Source: Lichenibacterium dinghuense (GTDB taxonomy: Bacteria; Pseudomonadota; Alphaproteobacteria; Rhizobiales; Beijerinckiaceae). From it: DNA of 64,000 nucleotides. A program made the translations under genes and the position numbers. The notes beneath the pieces are model-generated. The model saw only the letters and a program-made list of their open reading frames with translations. It did not search any database and was not told the DNA's origin. Below, piece after piece: positions 52,769 through 63,906 of this stretch (the stretch's first letter is position 1; each line of letters opens with the position of its first letter). The stretch is taken from positions 5,423,501 through 5,487,500 of the forward strand of contig NZ_JAJLMN010000001.1 of NCBI RefSeq assembly GCF_021730615.1, read 5' to 3'.

Positions 52769-54886
52769 TCACCGCGTGAAGGACTGCGCGTTGCCGGCGT
52801 CGACGTTGATGATGTTGCCGGTTGATTTCGCGGACAGGTCAGAGGCGAGGAAGTAGGTCGCCTCCGCGATGTCCTCGGGCAACACCGAGCGCTTCAGCAT
52901 CGAGCGCTTCCGGTAGTGCTCCTCGAGCTCGTCGCCGCTCATCTTGTAGGCGGCAGCGCGCTGCTCGCGCCATTCGCCGGTCCAGATCTTGGAGCCGCGC
53001 AGCACCGCGTCGGGGTTGACCACGTTGACGCGGATCCCCGCATCGGCGCCTTCCAGCGCGAGGCAGCGGGCGAGGTGAATCTCCGCCGCCTTGGCGGTGC
53101 AATAGGCCGACGCGTTGGGCGAGGCCGCGAGGCCGTTCTTCGAGGCCACGAACACGATCGCGCCGCCGAGCTTCTGCACCCGCATCAGCCGGAACGCCTC
53201 GCGCGACACGAGGAAATAGCCTTTCGCCAGGATGTCCATGTTGCGGTCCCACATGGCGACCGTGGTGGACTCGACCGGCTCCGACGAGGCGATGCCGGCG
53301 TTGGACACCAGGATGTCGAGTCCGCCGAACTCCGCCACAGCGTCCGCGAAGCCCGACACGACGGCCTCCTCCCGCGTGACGTCGAGCGGCACCGCGCGCA
53401 CCTGGTCGCGGCCGTAGGCCTTGGAGAACTCGGCCTCGGTGCGGGCGAGCGCCTCCGCGTCGATGTCGGCCAACACCACGCAGGCGCCCTCCGCCATCAG
53501 CCGCCCCGCCACCGCGCGGCCGATGCCGCCGGCGCCGCCGGTCACCAGGGCGACGCGGCCGGCGAGCCCCTTCGGCTTCGGCATGCGCTGGAGCTTGGCC
53601 TCCTCCAACAGCCAATATTCGATGTCGAAGGCTTCCTGCTCGGGCAGGCCCACGTAGGTGTCGACCGAGGACGCGCCGCGCATGACGTTGATGGCGTTGA
53701 CGTAGAACTCGCCGGCGATGCGGGCCGTGGCCTTGTCGCGCGCGAAGGTGATCATGCCGACGCCCGGAACGAGGTGGACCACGGCGTTGCCGTCGCGCGC
53801 CGCCGGGCTGTCGGGATGCTTCGAGCGCTCGTAGTAGGCCGCGTAATCCTCGCGGTATCCGGCCACTGCGACGTCGAGGCCGGCCACTACCGCCTCGATC
53901 GAGCCGTTCGCGGAGCCAAGCTCCGCCGCGGGATCGAAGTCGAGCACCAGCGGTCGGATCTTGGTGCGCAGGAAGTGGTCGGGGCAGCTCGTGCCGAGCG
54001 CCGCCAGGCTCCGAAGCTCCCGCGAGTTCACGAAATCCAACACGGCCGGGCCGTCGTCGAAGTGGCCGACCTTGCGCTCCTCCGTGCCGATGCGGGCGCG
54101 GATCTCCAGCATCAGCTTCGCCGCGAAGGCGCGTCGCGCTCCGGGGTCGAGGCTTTCCACCGCGGCGCCACCGAACGGCGCCTTGCCGGCTGTCCGGGCA
54201 TCGAACCAGGCGATGGCCTTGTTGATGATGCGCAGCGTCGTCTCGTAGCAGGATTTAGCGTCGTCGCCCCAGGTGAACAGCCCATGGCTTTCCAGGACGA
54301 CGCCCTTGGCGTCCGGGTTGTCCTGGGCGAAGCGCGACAGCATGAGGCCGAGCTCGAAGCCGGGACGGCGCCACGGCAGCCAGCCGATCTCGTCGCCGTA
54401 GATCGTCCTGGTGATGTCACGGCTGTCCCGCGTCGCCGCGATGGCGATGACGGCGTCGGGGTGCATGTGGTCGACATGGGTATAGGGCAGGTAGGCGTGC
54501 AGCGGCGTGTCGATCGAGGCCGCGCGGGCATTCAGCGCGAAGGTGCAGTGGGGCAGGTAGCCCACCATCTCGTCCTCGTGGGCGAGGCCGCGGTAGATCC
54601 CTTGGAGTTGCCTCAGCTTGTCCATGTAGAGAGTGGCGAAGCCGTCGAGCTTGATCGTTCCCACGTCGCCGCCCGAGCCCTTGACCCACAGCACCTCGAC
54701 GTCGCGGCCCGTCAGCGGGTCCTTCGCCATCACCTTGGCCGACGTGTTGCCGCCGCCGTAATTGGTGATGCGCTTGTCGGCACCGAGCAGGTTCGAGCGG
54801 TACAGGAGGAGGCCGGGCTCGTCCAAGCCGGCGGCTTTCGCGTCGTCCCAGCGATCCTCGAGGAGCCCTCGGCCAGCGTTCGACAT
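52769..54886 (-). CDS. rhaD: bifunctional rhamnulose-1-phosphate aldolase / lactaldehyde-type dehydrogenase
   Basis: 705 residues. The N-terminal ~400 form a class II aldolase domain with zinc-type histidines (YTHVDHMHPDAVIA, VLESHGLFTWGDD). The C-terminal ~270 form an SDR: VALVTGGAGGIGRAVAGRLM, LVSNAGIASSEP and catalytic ASAYCTAKAAE. This fusion is the usual RhaD of rhizobia. It cleaves rhamnulose-1-phosphate to dihydroxyacetone phosphate and L-lactaldehyde and then oxidises or reduces the aldehyde. GGGAGG lies 6 bases before the ATG. First gene of the leftward arm, divergent from rhaR. Confidence 0.93.
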   Translation of the reverse strand: MSNAGRGLLEDRWDDAKAAGLDEPGLLLYRSNLLGADKRITNYGGGNTSAKVMAKDPLTGRDVEVLWVKGSGGDVGTIKLDGFATLYMDKLRQLQGIYRGLAHEDEMVGYLPHCTFALNARAASIDTPLHAYLPYTHVDHMHPDAVIAIAATRDSRDITRTIYGDEIGWLPWRRPGFELGLMLSRFAQDNPDAKGVVLESHGLFTWGDDAKSCYETTLRIINKAIAWFDARTAGKAPFGGAAVESLDPGARRAFAAKLMLEIRARIGTEERKVGHFDDGPAVLDFVNSRELRSLAALGTSCPDHFLRTKIRPLVLDFDPAAELGSANGSIEAVVAGLDVAVAGYREDYAAYYERSKHPDSPAARDGNAVVHLVPGVGMITFARDKATARIAGEFYVNAINVMRGASSVDTYVGLPEQEAFDIEYWLLEEAKLQRMPKPKGLAGRVALVTGGAGGIGRAVAGRLMAEGACVVLADIDAEALARTEAEFSKAYGRDQVRAVPLDVTREEAVVSGFADAVAEFGGLDILVSNAGIASSEPVESTTVAMWDRNMDILAKGYFLVSREAFRLMRVQKLGGAIVFVASKNGLAASPNASAYCTAKAAEIHLARCLALEGADAGIRVNVVNPDAVLRGSKIWTGEWREQRAAAYKMSGDELEEHYRKRSMLKRSVLPEDIAEATYFLASDLSAKSTGNIINVDAGNAQSFTR

Positions 54887-55096
54887 GACATGCCTCCCGG
54901 GATGTTTCGGCCACGTCGCGGCCGCTTCGGATCGTCGCCGATTGGCGCTCCAGTTCGGTCACGTCATGGCAGAGTCGATCGATTTCTGTCAATTTTGCAC
55001 TCGCAACAATCGCTGTTGCGACGCAATATGATCGGAAATGCACGAAATCGTTGACGATCCGCGCCGAACCGGTTAGATCGGCGATCGGAGGAACCG
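54887..55096. promoter_or_regulatory. divergent rhaD / rhaR control region
   Basis: 210 bases between divergent starts, locally AT-richer than the flanking genes. Rightward, TTGACG (55051-55056) and TAGATC (55074-55079) are spaced by 17 bases and lie just before GGAGGA (55087-55092) and the rhaR ATG. Leftward, a TTGACA element occurs near 54991 on the minus strand with only a weak -10. Repeated GAAAT units (GGAAATGCACGAAATCG at about 55034-55050, and the complement of GATTTCTG near 54979) resemble the direct-repeat operators of DeoR-family repressors; this is tentative. Confidence 0.5.
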
Positions 55097-55918
55097 ATGC
55101 ACGAGCGCGAACGCCACCGCATCATCTTGGACCTGCTCGACGGGCGCGGCGTGGCCACCGTGGGCGACTTCGCGGCCGCGACCGGCGGGTCGGAGGCGAC
55201 CGTGCGGCGCGACCTCGCCGCCCTCGCGGAGCAGGGCCGGCTCCGCAAGCTGCGTGGGGGTGCCGAAGCGCTGCAGCCCCCACCCGCCTTCTCACCGAGC
55301 ATCGTGGCGCTGAACACGCCGGGCGACGGCGGGGGGCCGAACCTCCTGGAGAAGCGCGCCATCGGGCGGGCCGCGGTCGACCTCTGTGCCGACGGCGATG
55401 CCATCATCATCAACGGCGGCACCACGACGTTTCAGATGGTGCACGCGCTGGCGGACCTGCGGCTGCAGGTCCTCACCAATTCCTTCTCGGTGGCCGATCA
55501 CCTGTTGCGCCACTCGCGCTGCACGGTGATGCTGCCCTCCGGCACGGTGTACCGCGAACAGAACATCATCCTCAGCCCCTTCGAGGACGACGGCACCGTG
55601 CATTTCCGGGCGCGCCGCATGTTCATGGGCGCCATGGGCCTGTCGACGCTCGGCATCATGGAGCAGGACGGGCTGATCATCGCCTCCGAACAGCGGCTGA
55701 TGCGGCAGGCTGACGAGCTGGTGCTCCTGGTCGATGCCACCAAGTTCCGGGCGCAGTCCTCCATGATCCTGGCGCCGCTCGCCCGCGTCACCCGCATCGT
55801 CACCGACAGCCGGATCAGCGCCGACGACCGCCGCATGGTCGAGGACGCCGGAGTCGAGTTGATCGTCGCCGACCCGCGCCGGCCATTCGATCAAAAACGA
55901 TCAACGTCGACCGCGTAA
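55097..55918 (+). CDS. rhaR: DeoR-family transcriptional regulator of rhamnose use
   Basis: 273 residues. The N-terminal winged helix-turn-helix reads RHRIILDLLDGRGVATVGDF and GGSEATVRRDLAALAEQGRL. The DeoRC sensor domain follows (IIINGGTTTFQMVHALADLR, LLVDATKFRAQSSMILAPL, RIVTDSRISADDRRM). DeoR regulators respond to phosphorylated sugars, here probably rhamnulose-1-phosphate or a related intermediate. GGAGGA precedes the ATG. It heads the rightward operon, 62 bases before rhaS, and likely represses both arms; that is inference from family and position. Confidence 0.9.
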   Translation: MHERERHRIILDLLDGRGVATVGDFAAATGGSEATVRRDLAALAEQGRLRKLRGGAEALQPPPAFSPSIVALNTPGDGGGPNLLEKRAIGRAAVDLCADGDAIIINGGTTTFQMVHALADLRLQVLTNSFSVADHLLRHSRCTVMLPSGTVYREQNIILSPFEDDGTVHFRARRMFMGAMGLSTLGIMEQDGLIIASEQRLMRQADELVLLVDATKFRAQSSMILAPLARVTRIVTDSRISADDRRMVEDAGVELIVADPRRPFDQKRSTSTA

Positions 55919-55980
55919 CCGCGCAGCATCGCGCGGGTCGGGCGACGGCTGAAGCCGCATATCCGACGGGAGGAAATCAC

Positions 55981-56973
55981 ATGAAGCTTCTCAAGACCCT
56001 GGCGCTGTCCACGGCCCTCGCGGGCACCTTTCTCGCCACCGCGGCCCAAGCCGCGGAGGTGAAGATCGCCCTCGTGGCGAAGTCGCTCGGCAACGGCTTT
56101 TTCGAGGCCGCCGACAAGGGCGCCGAAGAGGCCGCGAAGCAGATCGGCGACGTCAAGATCGTCTATACCGGCCCCACCACAACCACGGCGGAAGGGCAGA
56201 TCGAGGTCGTCAACAGCCTGATCTCGCAGAAGGTCGACGCCATCGCGATCTCGGCCAACGACAAGGACGCGCTGGTGCCTGTGCTCAAGCGCGCCATGCA
56301 GCGCGGCATCAAGGTCGTGTCCTGGGACTCGGCCGTGGCGTCGGAGGGGCGCATGGCGCACCTCAACCCTTCGTCCAACGCGCTCATCGGCAACATGCTC
56401 GACAAGCTCGCCGCCGACGCGCTCCCCGACGGCAAGGGCAAGATCGCCATCCTGTCGGCGACCGCGACCTCGACGAACCAGAACACCTGGATCGCCGAGA
56501 TGAAGAAGGCGCTGCCGAAGTACCCCGGCCTCGACCTCGTGGCCACGGTCTACGGCGACGACCTCAGCGATAAGAGCTACCGCGAGACGCAGGGCCTGCT
56601 GCAGACACACCCCGACGTGAAGGTCATCGTGGCGCCGACCTCCGTCGGCATCGTGGCGGCCGCCCAGGCCGTGAAGGACGCCGGGAAGGTCGGCCAGGTC
56701 TTCGTCACCGGCCTCGGCCTGCCGTCCGAAATGGCGGGAGCCGTGCATTCCGGCGCCACGAAGAGCTTCGCCATCTGGAACCCGATCGACCTCGGCTATT
56801 CGGCGACCTACCTGGCCTACGACCTCGTCAAGGGCGAGAAGGCCGCCCCCGGCGGCGAGCTGTCGATGGGCCGCATGGGCAAGGTGAAGCTCGACGACGG
56901 CGCCGAGGGCGCGATGGCCGACCCCTTCGTCTACGACAGCTCCAACGTCGACAAGTTCGCCAAGGTGTTCTGA
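55981..56973 (+). CDS. rhaS: rhamnose ABC transporter, substrate-binding protein
   Basis: 330 residues. A Sec signal peptide (MKLLKTLALSTALAGTFLAT, ending A-Q-A-A-E) is followed by a type I periplasmic sugar-binding fold: VKIALVAKSLGNGFFEAADK, EVVNSLISQKVDAIAISAND, VVSWDSAV, KIAILSATATSTNQNTWIAE and VIVAPTSVGIVAAAQAV. It captures L-rhamnose in the periplasm for the importer encoded downstream. GGGAGG precedes the ATG. A strong hairpin separates it from the ATPase gene. Confidence 0.93.
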   Translation: MKLLKTLALSTALAGTFLATAAQAAEVKIALVAKSLGNGFFEAADKGAEEAAKQIGDVKIVYTGPTTTTAEGQIEVVNSLISQKVDAIAISANDKDALVPVLKRAMQRGIKVVSWDSAVASEGRMAHLNPSSNALIGNMLDKLAADALPDGKGKIAILSATATSTNQNTWIAEMKKALPKYPGLDLVATVYGDDLSDKSYRETQGLLQTHPDVKVIVAPTSVGIVAAAQAVKDAGKVGQVFVTGLGLPSEMAGAVHSGATKSFAIWNPIDLGYSATYLAYDLVKGEKAAPGGELSMGRMGKVKLDDGAEGAMADPFVYDSSNVDKFAKVF

Positions 56974-56982
56974 GCGGACTCG

Positions 56983-57011
56983 CCCTCTTCCTCGCACCGC
57001 GAGGGGGAGGG
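56983..57011 (+). terminator. hairpin between rhaS and rhaT
   Basis: A 13-bp stem (CCCTCTTCCTCGC / GCGAGGGGGAGGG, two G-U pairs) with a 3-base ACC loop, 9 bases after the rhaS stop and 11 before the rhaT ATG. No U-run follows, so it is more likely an attenuator or mRNA-stabilising structure than a full terminator. It also pairs away the G-rich stretch that could serve as the rhaT ribosome site. Such hairpins commonly let binding protein exceed ATPase. Confidence 0.65.
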
Positions 57012-57022
57012 TCCACACCACC

Positions 57023-58611
<1,589 letters not shown>

Positions 58612-58615
<4 letters not shown>

Positions 58616-59655
58616 GCACCGTGGCCCCGCCCCGCCCGGCCGGGGGCGTCGACCTCCGGGCCGCCTTCGCCCGCCGCGAGCTGCTGCTCGTCGCAGCCAT
58701 CGCCGTCCTGCTCGCCGCAGTGGCGGCCCGCTTTCCGTCCTTCGTGTCGCCCGCGAGCCTCGGCGGCGTGTTCAACGACACGTCCATCCTGATCGTCATG
58801 GCGCTGGGCCAGGCCGCCGTGATCCTGACGCGCTCGGTCGACCTGTCGGTGGCCGCCAACGTGGCGCTGACCGGGATGGCGGTGGCGCTGGTCGATGCCC
58901 ACCACCCTGGCGTGCCGCTCGCCCTGCTGGTGATGATGGCGTTCGGCCTCGGCTTGGCTCTCGGCGCCGTCAACGGCACGCTGGTGTGGCTGCTCGGCAT
59001 CCCGCCCATCGTGGTGACGCTCGGCACGCTGACGATCTTCCGCGGCCTCGCCTTCGTCCTGTCGGGCGGCGCCTGGATCAATAGCTTCCAGTTCACCCCG
59101 ACGTTCCTGGCCGTGCCGCGGGCGGAGGTGCTCGGCATGCCGGTGCTAAGCTGGACCGCGTTGGCGGCCATCGCGCTCGCCGTCGTGGTGTTCGGCCGGA
59201 CCGGGGTCGGGCGGAGCTGGTACGCGGTCGGCGGCAACCCGACGGCCGCCGTCTACGCCGGCATCGACGCCGGCCGGGCGCGCTTCCTCGCCTTCTGCTT
59301 CTCGGGAGCGCTGTCGGGCCTGTGCGGCTACCTGTGGATCGCCCGCTACGCGGTGGCCTACGTCGACGTCGCGTCGGGCTTCGAGCTCGACGTCATCGCC
59401 TCCTGCGTGATCGGCGGCGTGTCGATCGCGGGCGGCATCGGCTCGGTGGGCGGCGCGGTCCTGGGCGCCCTCTTCCTCGGCACGATCAAGAACGCCCTGC
59501 CGGTCGTGAACGTGTCGCCCTTCGCCCAGATGGCGATCTCGGGCGCGATCATCATCGCCGCCGTGGCGCTGAACACCCGCGCCGAGCGCCGGCGCGGCCG
59601 GATCATCCTTCGTCCGGACGCCGCGCGGCTCCCGGCCACGCGCGCGGCGGAGTGA
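58612..59655 (+). CDS. rhaP: rhamnose ABC transporter permease
   Basis: 347 residues, BPD_transp_2 (RbsC-like) family, about 9-10 hydrophobic segments: LLLVAAIAVLLAAVAARFPS, ILIVMALGQAAVILTRSVDL, FGLGLALGAVNGTLVWLLGI and CVIGGVSIAGGIGSVGGAVL. I start at TTG 58612, which overlaps the rhaT stop in TTGA (58612-58615); GTG 58621 is an alternative. It forms the membrane channel with RhaQ. Confidence 0.9.
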
Positions 59656-59659
59656 CCTC

Positions 59660-60682
59660 ATGACCGTCCGAGCCGCGCCGGCCCCGGCCACCCTGTCCCG
59701 CCCCCTCCCGGACAGCCTCATGTCGCCACTCAGGCGCTTCGCCACGAGCTGGGAAGCCCTGCTGCTCGCCGTGGCGGCGGCCGTGTTCGTCGCCAACTCC
59801 CTGGCGTCGCCCTACTTCCTCGACGTCTGGAACCTGAGCGACGCCACCTTCAATTTCACCGAGAAGTCCATCATCGCGCTGGCCATGGCGTTCGTCGTCA
59901 TGGCGGGCGAGATCGACCTGTCGGTCGGCGGCATCGTGGCGCTGTCGTCCACCGCCATGGGCGAGGCAGCGGCGGCCGGGGTGGGCACCCCCGGGCTCGT
60001 CGCGGTGGGGCTCGGCGTCGGGGCCGCCTGCGGTCTGTTCAACGGGCTGCTGGTGGCCCGCCTCGGCCTGCCGTCCATCATGGCCACAATCGGCACCATG
60101 AGCCTGTACCGCGGCGTCAGCTACCTCGCGCTCGGCGACGGCGTGCTCAAGGACTATCCGGCCGGTTTCGGCTGGTTCGGCCAGGGCTACGTCGCGGGGC
60201 CGCTGTCCTTCGAGTTCGCCTGCTTCCTCGTCCTCGCCGTCATAGCCGGGGTCGCGCTGCACCGCACGGTCTTCGGCCGCGCCGTCCGGGCCATCGGCAG
60301 CAATCCTTTCGCGGCGCTGTTCTCGGGCCTGCGGGTCGGGCGCATCCGCCTCGTCCTGTTCCTGCTCACCGGCCTCGCGTCCGGGCTCGCCGCCGTGATG
60401 CTCACGGGGCGGCTCGGCTCCACGCGGCCCTCCATCGCGCTCGGCTGGGAGCTCGATGTCGTCACCATCGTGGTGCTCGGCGGCATCTCCATCCAGGGCG
60501 GATCCGGCACGGTGCCGGGCGTCGTCATCGCGGCCTTCGTGATGGGACTCGTCACCTACGGGCTCGGGCTGCTGAACGTGCCGGGCATCGTCATGTCGAT
60601 CGTCGTCGGCGCCCTGCTGATCGGCACCATCGCGCTGCCGATCCTGGTCGGCCGGGCGCTGCGCCGACGGAGGGCTGCATGA
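59660..60682 (+). CDS. rhaQ: rhamnose ABC transporter permease
   Basis: 340 residues, BPD_transp_2 family: [60 protein letters not shown] and [20 protein letters not shown]. It starts 4 bases after rhaP and its stop overlaps the mutarotase ATG (ATGA 60679-60682). The second of two different permeases, as in other alphaproteobacterial rhamnose importers. Confidence 0.92.
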   Translation: MTVRAAPAPATLSRPLPDSLMSPLRRFATSWEALLLAVAAAVFVANSLASPYFLDVWNLSDATFNFTEKSIIALAMAFVVMAGEIDLSVGGIVALSSTAMGEAAAAGVGTPGLVAVGLGVGAACGLFNGLLVARLGLPSIMATIGTMSLYRGVSYLALGDGVLKDYPAGFGWFGQGYVAGPLSFEFACFLVLAVIAGVALHRTVFGRAVRAIGSNPFAALFSGLRVGRIRLVLFLLTGLASGLAAVMLTGRLGSTRPSIALGWELDVVTIVVLGGISIQGGSGTVPGVVIAAFVMGLVTYGLGLLNVPGIVMSIVVGALLIGTIALPILVGRALRRRRAA

Positions 60683-61044
60683 GCTCCGATCCCGTCCCTC
60701 ACGTCCCCGTCACGCACGATTCCGCCACGCATGAGAAGCACGCCTTCGCGATGCGGCTGAGGCCCGGCTACGCGGACGAGTACCGCCGCCGCCACGACGC
60801 GATCTGGCCCGAGCTCGCGGCGCTGCTGCGCGGGGCCGGCGTGGCGGACTATTCCATCCACCTCGAGCCCGACACAGGCCTTCTCTTCGCCGTGCTGTGG
60901 CGTCGGCGCGAACATTCCATGGACGCCCTGCCGGACCACCCCGTGATGCGCCGCTGGTGGGCCCACATGGCCGATCTCATGGAGACGGAGCCGTCGAACG
61001 CGCCGCGCGTGCTGCCGCTCGCGCCGATGTTCCACCTGCCGTGA
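60679..61044 (+). CDS. rhaU: L-rhamnose mutarotase
   Basis: 121 residues, dimeric alpha/beta fold of the RhaM/RhaU family: [20 protein letters not shown], then [20 protein letters not shown], and [16 protein letters not shown], ending APMFHLP. It interconverts alpha and beta anomers of L-rhamnose to feed the isomerase. An ~18-residue N-terminal extension precedes the usual start of the fold. Overlaps rhaQ (ATGA) and rhaK (GTGA). Confidence 0.93.
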   Translation: MSSDPVPHVPVTHDSATHEKHAFAMRLRPGYADEYRRRHDAIWPELAALLRGAGVADYSIHLEPDTGLLFAVLWRRREHSMDALPDHPVMRRWWAHMADLMETEPSNAPRVLPLAPMFHLP

Positions 61045-62426
61045 GCGCGGTTGTCCCCCGCAGGGTGGCGGTGCTCGATGTCGGCAAGACCAACGTCAAG
61101 CTCGTCGTGGTCGACGCGATCGAGGGCGGCGAGATGTGGACCCGCGCGGCGCCGAACCGCGTCCGCGCCGAGGGCCCGTACCCGCATGCCGACGTCGACG
61201 CCATCGACGCCTTCCTGCTCGACGCCCTGGTGGACGCCGCCGCGGCGGTCGGGGTCGACGCGGTCTCGATCACGGCGCACGGTGCCACGGGCGCGCTGGT
61301 CGGCACCGGCGGTCTCGCCCTGCCGGTGCTCGACTACGAACACGACGGACCGGACGCGGTCGCGGACGATTACGCGCGGGTCCGCCCCGCCTTCGAAGAG
61401 ACCTTTTCGCCGCGGCTGCCGGGCGGGCTGAACCTCGGCGCTCAGCTGTTCTGGCAGGCGGCGGCTTTTCCCGACGCCTTCGCCCGCGCGTCCGCATTCC
61501 TGACCTACCCGCAATATTGGGCGTGGCGCCTGACCGGCGTCGCCGCTACCGAGGCGACCTCGCTCGGCTGCCATACGGACCTGTGGGCGCCGGGGCGCAG
61601 CGCGTTCTCGTCGCTCGTCGGGCGCATGGGCTGGGGTGGGCTCATGGCCCCGGTGCGGTCCGCCTTCGACGTCTTGGGGCCGCTTCGGCCCGAACTCGCG
61701 GCCCGCGTCGGCGTCGGCGGGACCGTGCCGGTCTGCTGCGGGCTGCACGACTCCAACGCGTCCCTGCTGCCGCACCTGCAGGGCCGGGGCGGGCCTCAGA
61801 CGATCGTGTCGACCGGCACCTGGGTCGTCGCCTTCGCGGTCGGCGGCGCACTCGATCGGCTCGACGCCGCGCGGGACATGCTGGCCAACGTCGACGCCCA
61901 CGGCCGGCCGGTGCCCTCGGCCCGCTTCATGGGCGGGCGTGAGTTCGACCGGTTGACGGAGGGGCGGGCGGAGGCGCCCGACGCCGCCTGCGTGGCGTCG
62001 GTTCTGAGGCGGGGCGTGATGGCTTGGCCGAGCTTCGCCCCCGGCAGTGGCCCCTTTCCGGGCGCGGCGGGCCGCTGGTCGACCGATCCGGCCGGCCTAT
62101 CCGCGCCGGAGCGGACCGCGGCGGCCAGCCTCTATGCAGCTCTGATGACGGCGACCTGCCTTGACCTGCTCGGCGCGGCGGGCAGCATAACGATCGAGGG
62201 GCCTTTCGCGCGCAATGCGCTGTACCGCGAAGCTCTGGCACGGCTCTCCGGGCACACTGTGCTGGCCTCATCGGGCGCGACGGGCACGAGTTCGGGCGCC
62301 GCGGGCCTCTTCGCTAACCCTGCGAGGACAGAGGCGGTCTTGACGCCTCTCTTCGATGGACGGGATCTGTCGAGCGCGACTTTCGCCGATTACGCGTCAC
62401 GATGGCGGGAGTGCGCAGGGTACTGA
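61041..62426 (+). CDS. rhaK: rhamnulokinase-type carbohydrate kinase (FGGY family)
   Basis: 461 residues. [20 protein letters not shown] is the N-terminal phosphate-binding motif; [29 protein letters not shown] and [11 protein letters not shown] are FGGY motifs with the active-site Asp in GLHDSN; the C-terminal [20 protein letters not shown] binds ATP. It phosphorylates L-rhamnulose. GTG 61041 overlaps the mutarotase stop (GTGA). In Rhizobium leguminosarum the homologous kinase is also needed for transport activity, which may hold here. Confidence 0.92.
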   Translation: MSAVVPRRVAVLDVGKTNVKLVVVDAIEGGEMWTRAAPNRVRAEGPYPHADVDAIDAFLLDALVDAAAAVGVDAVSITAHGATGALVGTGGLALPVLDYEHDGPDAVADDYARVRPAFEETFSPRLPGGLNLGAQLFWQAAAFPDAFARASAFLTYPQYWAWRLTGVAATEATSLGCHTDLWAPGRSAFSSLVGRMGWGGLMAPVRSAFDVLGPLRPELAARVGVGGTVPVCCGLHDSNASLLPHLQGRGGPQTIVSTGTWVVAFAVGGALDRLDAARDMLANVDAHGRPVPSARFMGGREFDRLTEGRAEAPDAACVASVLRRGVMAWPSFAPGSGPFPGAAGRWSTDPAGLSAPERTAAASLYAALMTATCLDLLGAAGSITIEGPFARNALYREALARLSGHTVLASSGATGTSSGAAGLFANPARTEAVLTPLFDGRDLSSATFADYASRWRECAGY

Positions 62427-62846
62427 TCGATCCAGAGGTAGAAAGTGATCGACTAGAGCGATCAGCGCCATCGTGCATCCCCAACTCACGCCATCCGTTA
62501 AGCCGACTCGACGCTTGATAGGCTCTGCCTCGATGACGAGGTGGAAGCATCTCTACGACCAAGCGATGTCATACCATCTCCGCGTGATTGGACCGGTGTA
62601 GCTCCTGCTCCGAAGAACCCCGAGCCAATTAAGCGGATCCGGTATCACTGGGTGGAGCTCTGGGCGACCAAAGGCGCCACGAACGGCAGCTTCGGAGAAG
62701 GCCAGGATGCGACGCCAACGGCTCAGTTGGGTCGACACCGGCCCGACAGCGGAAGTGGGTGGAGTGCGGACCGACTGCTTCGGATCCGAAGCAGTCGGAA
62801 GAGGACGTTCAGGCTCTGATGTGCAGAAGCTGATCGTGGTCGAGGC
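62427..62846. other. intergenic region between rhaK and the IS630 element
   Basis: 420 bases with no supported gene. It contains the hairpin-repeat copy at 62727-62810. No classical terminator follows rhaK. Confidence 0.5.
62727..62810 (+). repeat. dispersed intergenic hairpin repeat with perfect palindrome
   Basis: Opens TTGGGTCGACACCGGCCC, then GACAGCGGAAGTGGGTGGA, closely matching 47444-47533. The stem here is a perfect 28-base palindrome (62771-62798) with arms CCGACTGCTTCGGA / TCCGAAGCAGTCGG and no loop. The stem core GCTTCGGA is shared with the other copy while the flanks covary to keep pairing. Confidence 0.7.
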
Positions 62847-62861
62847 TAGAGCTATTTCCGA

Positions 62862-63437
62862 TCAGGTTGGGTCGTAGGCATCGTAGCCAGCCGCGGCGAG
62901 GTAGTTACGGCACTCGTCAGGAGTGAAGCGGGTAAAGGCTTCCCGGATGGCGACGCGCAGATCCGTGACGGTGCGGGCCGCCGCTGTGCGAAGCAAGGCC
63001 TTCAGCTTGGCGAAGGCGTTCTCGATAGGATTGAAGTCAGGGCTGTATGCCGGAAGGTAGAGCAAGCGAGCCCCCGCTGTTTCGATAGTCTCCCGCACGC
63101 CTTTCACCTTGTGAGCGCTCAGGTTGTCCATCACGACCGTGTCGCCGGGCTTGAGGGCCGGGATGAGGACGTCGGTGACGTAGGCCAGAAACCGCGCCCC
63201 GTTTGTGGCGCCGTCCATCAGTTCGATCGCAAAGGGACCGCTTCCCCGCAGGGCCGCCGTGACCGTGGTGGTCTTGTAGTGCCCGTGCGGCACCGCGATG
63301 CGGCAGCGCTCGCCACGCCTCGCCCGGCCATGGCGGCGGGTCATGTTGGTGGCCGCCGCTGTCTCATCGAGAAAGACGACCCGCTCGGGGTCCACGTCGA
63401 GTTGACCCTCGAACCAGTCCTCGCGCGCCTTCATCAC
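62862..63437 (-). CDS. IS630-family transposase, DDE part (orfB)
   Basis: 191 residues. [20 protein letters not shown] has the first Asp; [20 protein letters not shown] the second; [20 protein letters not shown] the final D-x34-35-E/D motif. In-frame homology extends upstream of this ATG ([20 protein letters not shown]), showing it is normally fused to orfA by a -1 shift near 63472. The start listed overlaps the orfA stop. Confidence 0.88.
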   Translation of the reverse strand: MMKAREDWFEGQLDVDPERVVFLDETAAATNMTRRHGRARRGERCRIAVPHGHYKTTTVTAALRGSGPFAIELMDGATNGARFLAYVTDVLIPALKPGDTVVMDNLSAHKVKGVRETIETAGARLLYLPAYSPDFNPIENAFAKLKALLRTAAARTVTDLRVAIREAFTRFTPDECRNYLAAAGYDAYDPT

Positions 63438-63823
63438 GTCGGAACGGCTTTGCTCGGCGGCGTGCAGATCCCTTTACGGCTGATCTTGTGGCGCACGAAG
63501 AAGCGGTGCAGCCCGCTCGTGCTCGTGCTGACACCCTTCTCGCGCAAGCTTTCACGCAGCTCGCGCAGGTACGCCTGCGGCTCCGCCTCGCACGCCTGCA
63601 GGATCATCTCCGCGTGGGCCTCGATGTTGCGGGAGCGCTGGTCTCCGCCCATCGGCTTGGCCGCGACCACGCCCTCGGCCCGGAAGCGGGCTTGCCAGCG
63701 GATCGCCGTCGCGATCCCGACACCGAAACGCTCGGCCGCCTGGCGGCAGGAGGAGCCCGCCTCGACAGCGGCCAGAACACGCTCGCGTAGGTCCACAGAC
63801 AGGGCTCTTGGCATCAGGGGCAT
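63434..63823 (-). CDS. IS630-family transposase, helix-turn-helix part (orfA)
   Basis: 129 residues. [20 protein letters not shown] and [20 protein letters not shown] form the DNA-binding helix-turn-helix; [20 protein letters not shown] and a winged-helix segment ([18 protein letters not shown]) follow. The true frame leaves at CGT-AAA-GGG and continues in orfB after a -1 shift; the last residues ([11 protein letters not shown]) are out of family. ATG 63814 (MPRALSV) is an equally good start. Confidence 0.85.
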   Translation of the reverse strand: MPLMPRALSVDLRERVLAAVEAGSSCRQAAERFGVGIATAIRWQARFRAEGVVAAKPMGGDQRSRNIEAHAEMILQACEAEPQAYLRELRESLREKGVSTSTSGLHRFFVRHKISRKGICTPPSKAVPT

Positions 63824-63906
63824 CCCGCAAAGGTTGCCCTCACCGAATCACAACCCGGCCGAACCCGCTACACCGTCCCGACTCAAACCGGACGGAAACA
63901 GCTCTA

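Larger units (their letters stand above)
62847..63906 (-). mobile_element. IS630-family insertion sequence
   Basis: About 1056 bases between TA dinucleotides (62847-62848 and 63905-63906), the expected TA target duplication. Terminal repeats match well: left GAGCTATTTCCGATC then AGGTTGGGTCG, right complement GAGCTGTTTCCGTCC then GGTTTGAGTCG. Two transposase frames lie on the minus strand. Confidence 0.88.

Noticed and set aside
62427-62470. Rho-independent terminator after rhaK
   Set aside because: The only inverted repeat (CTGATCG / CGATCAG) has a ~30-base loop and no U-run.
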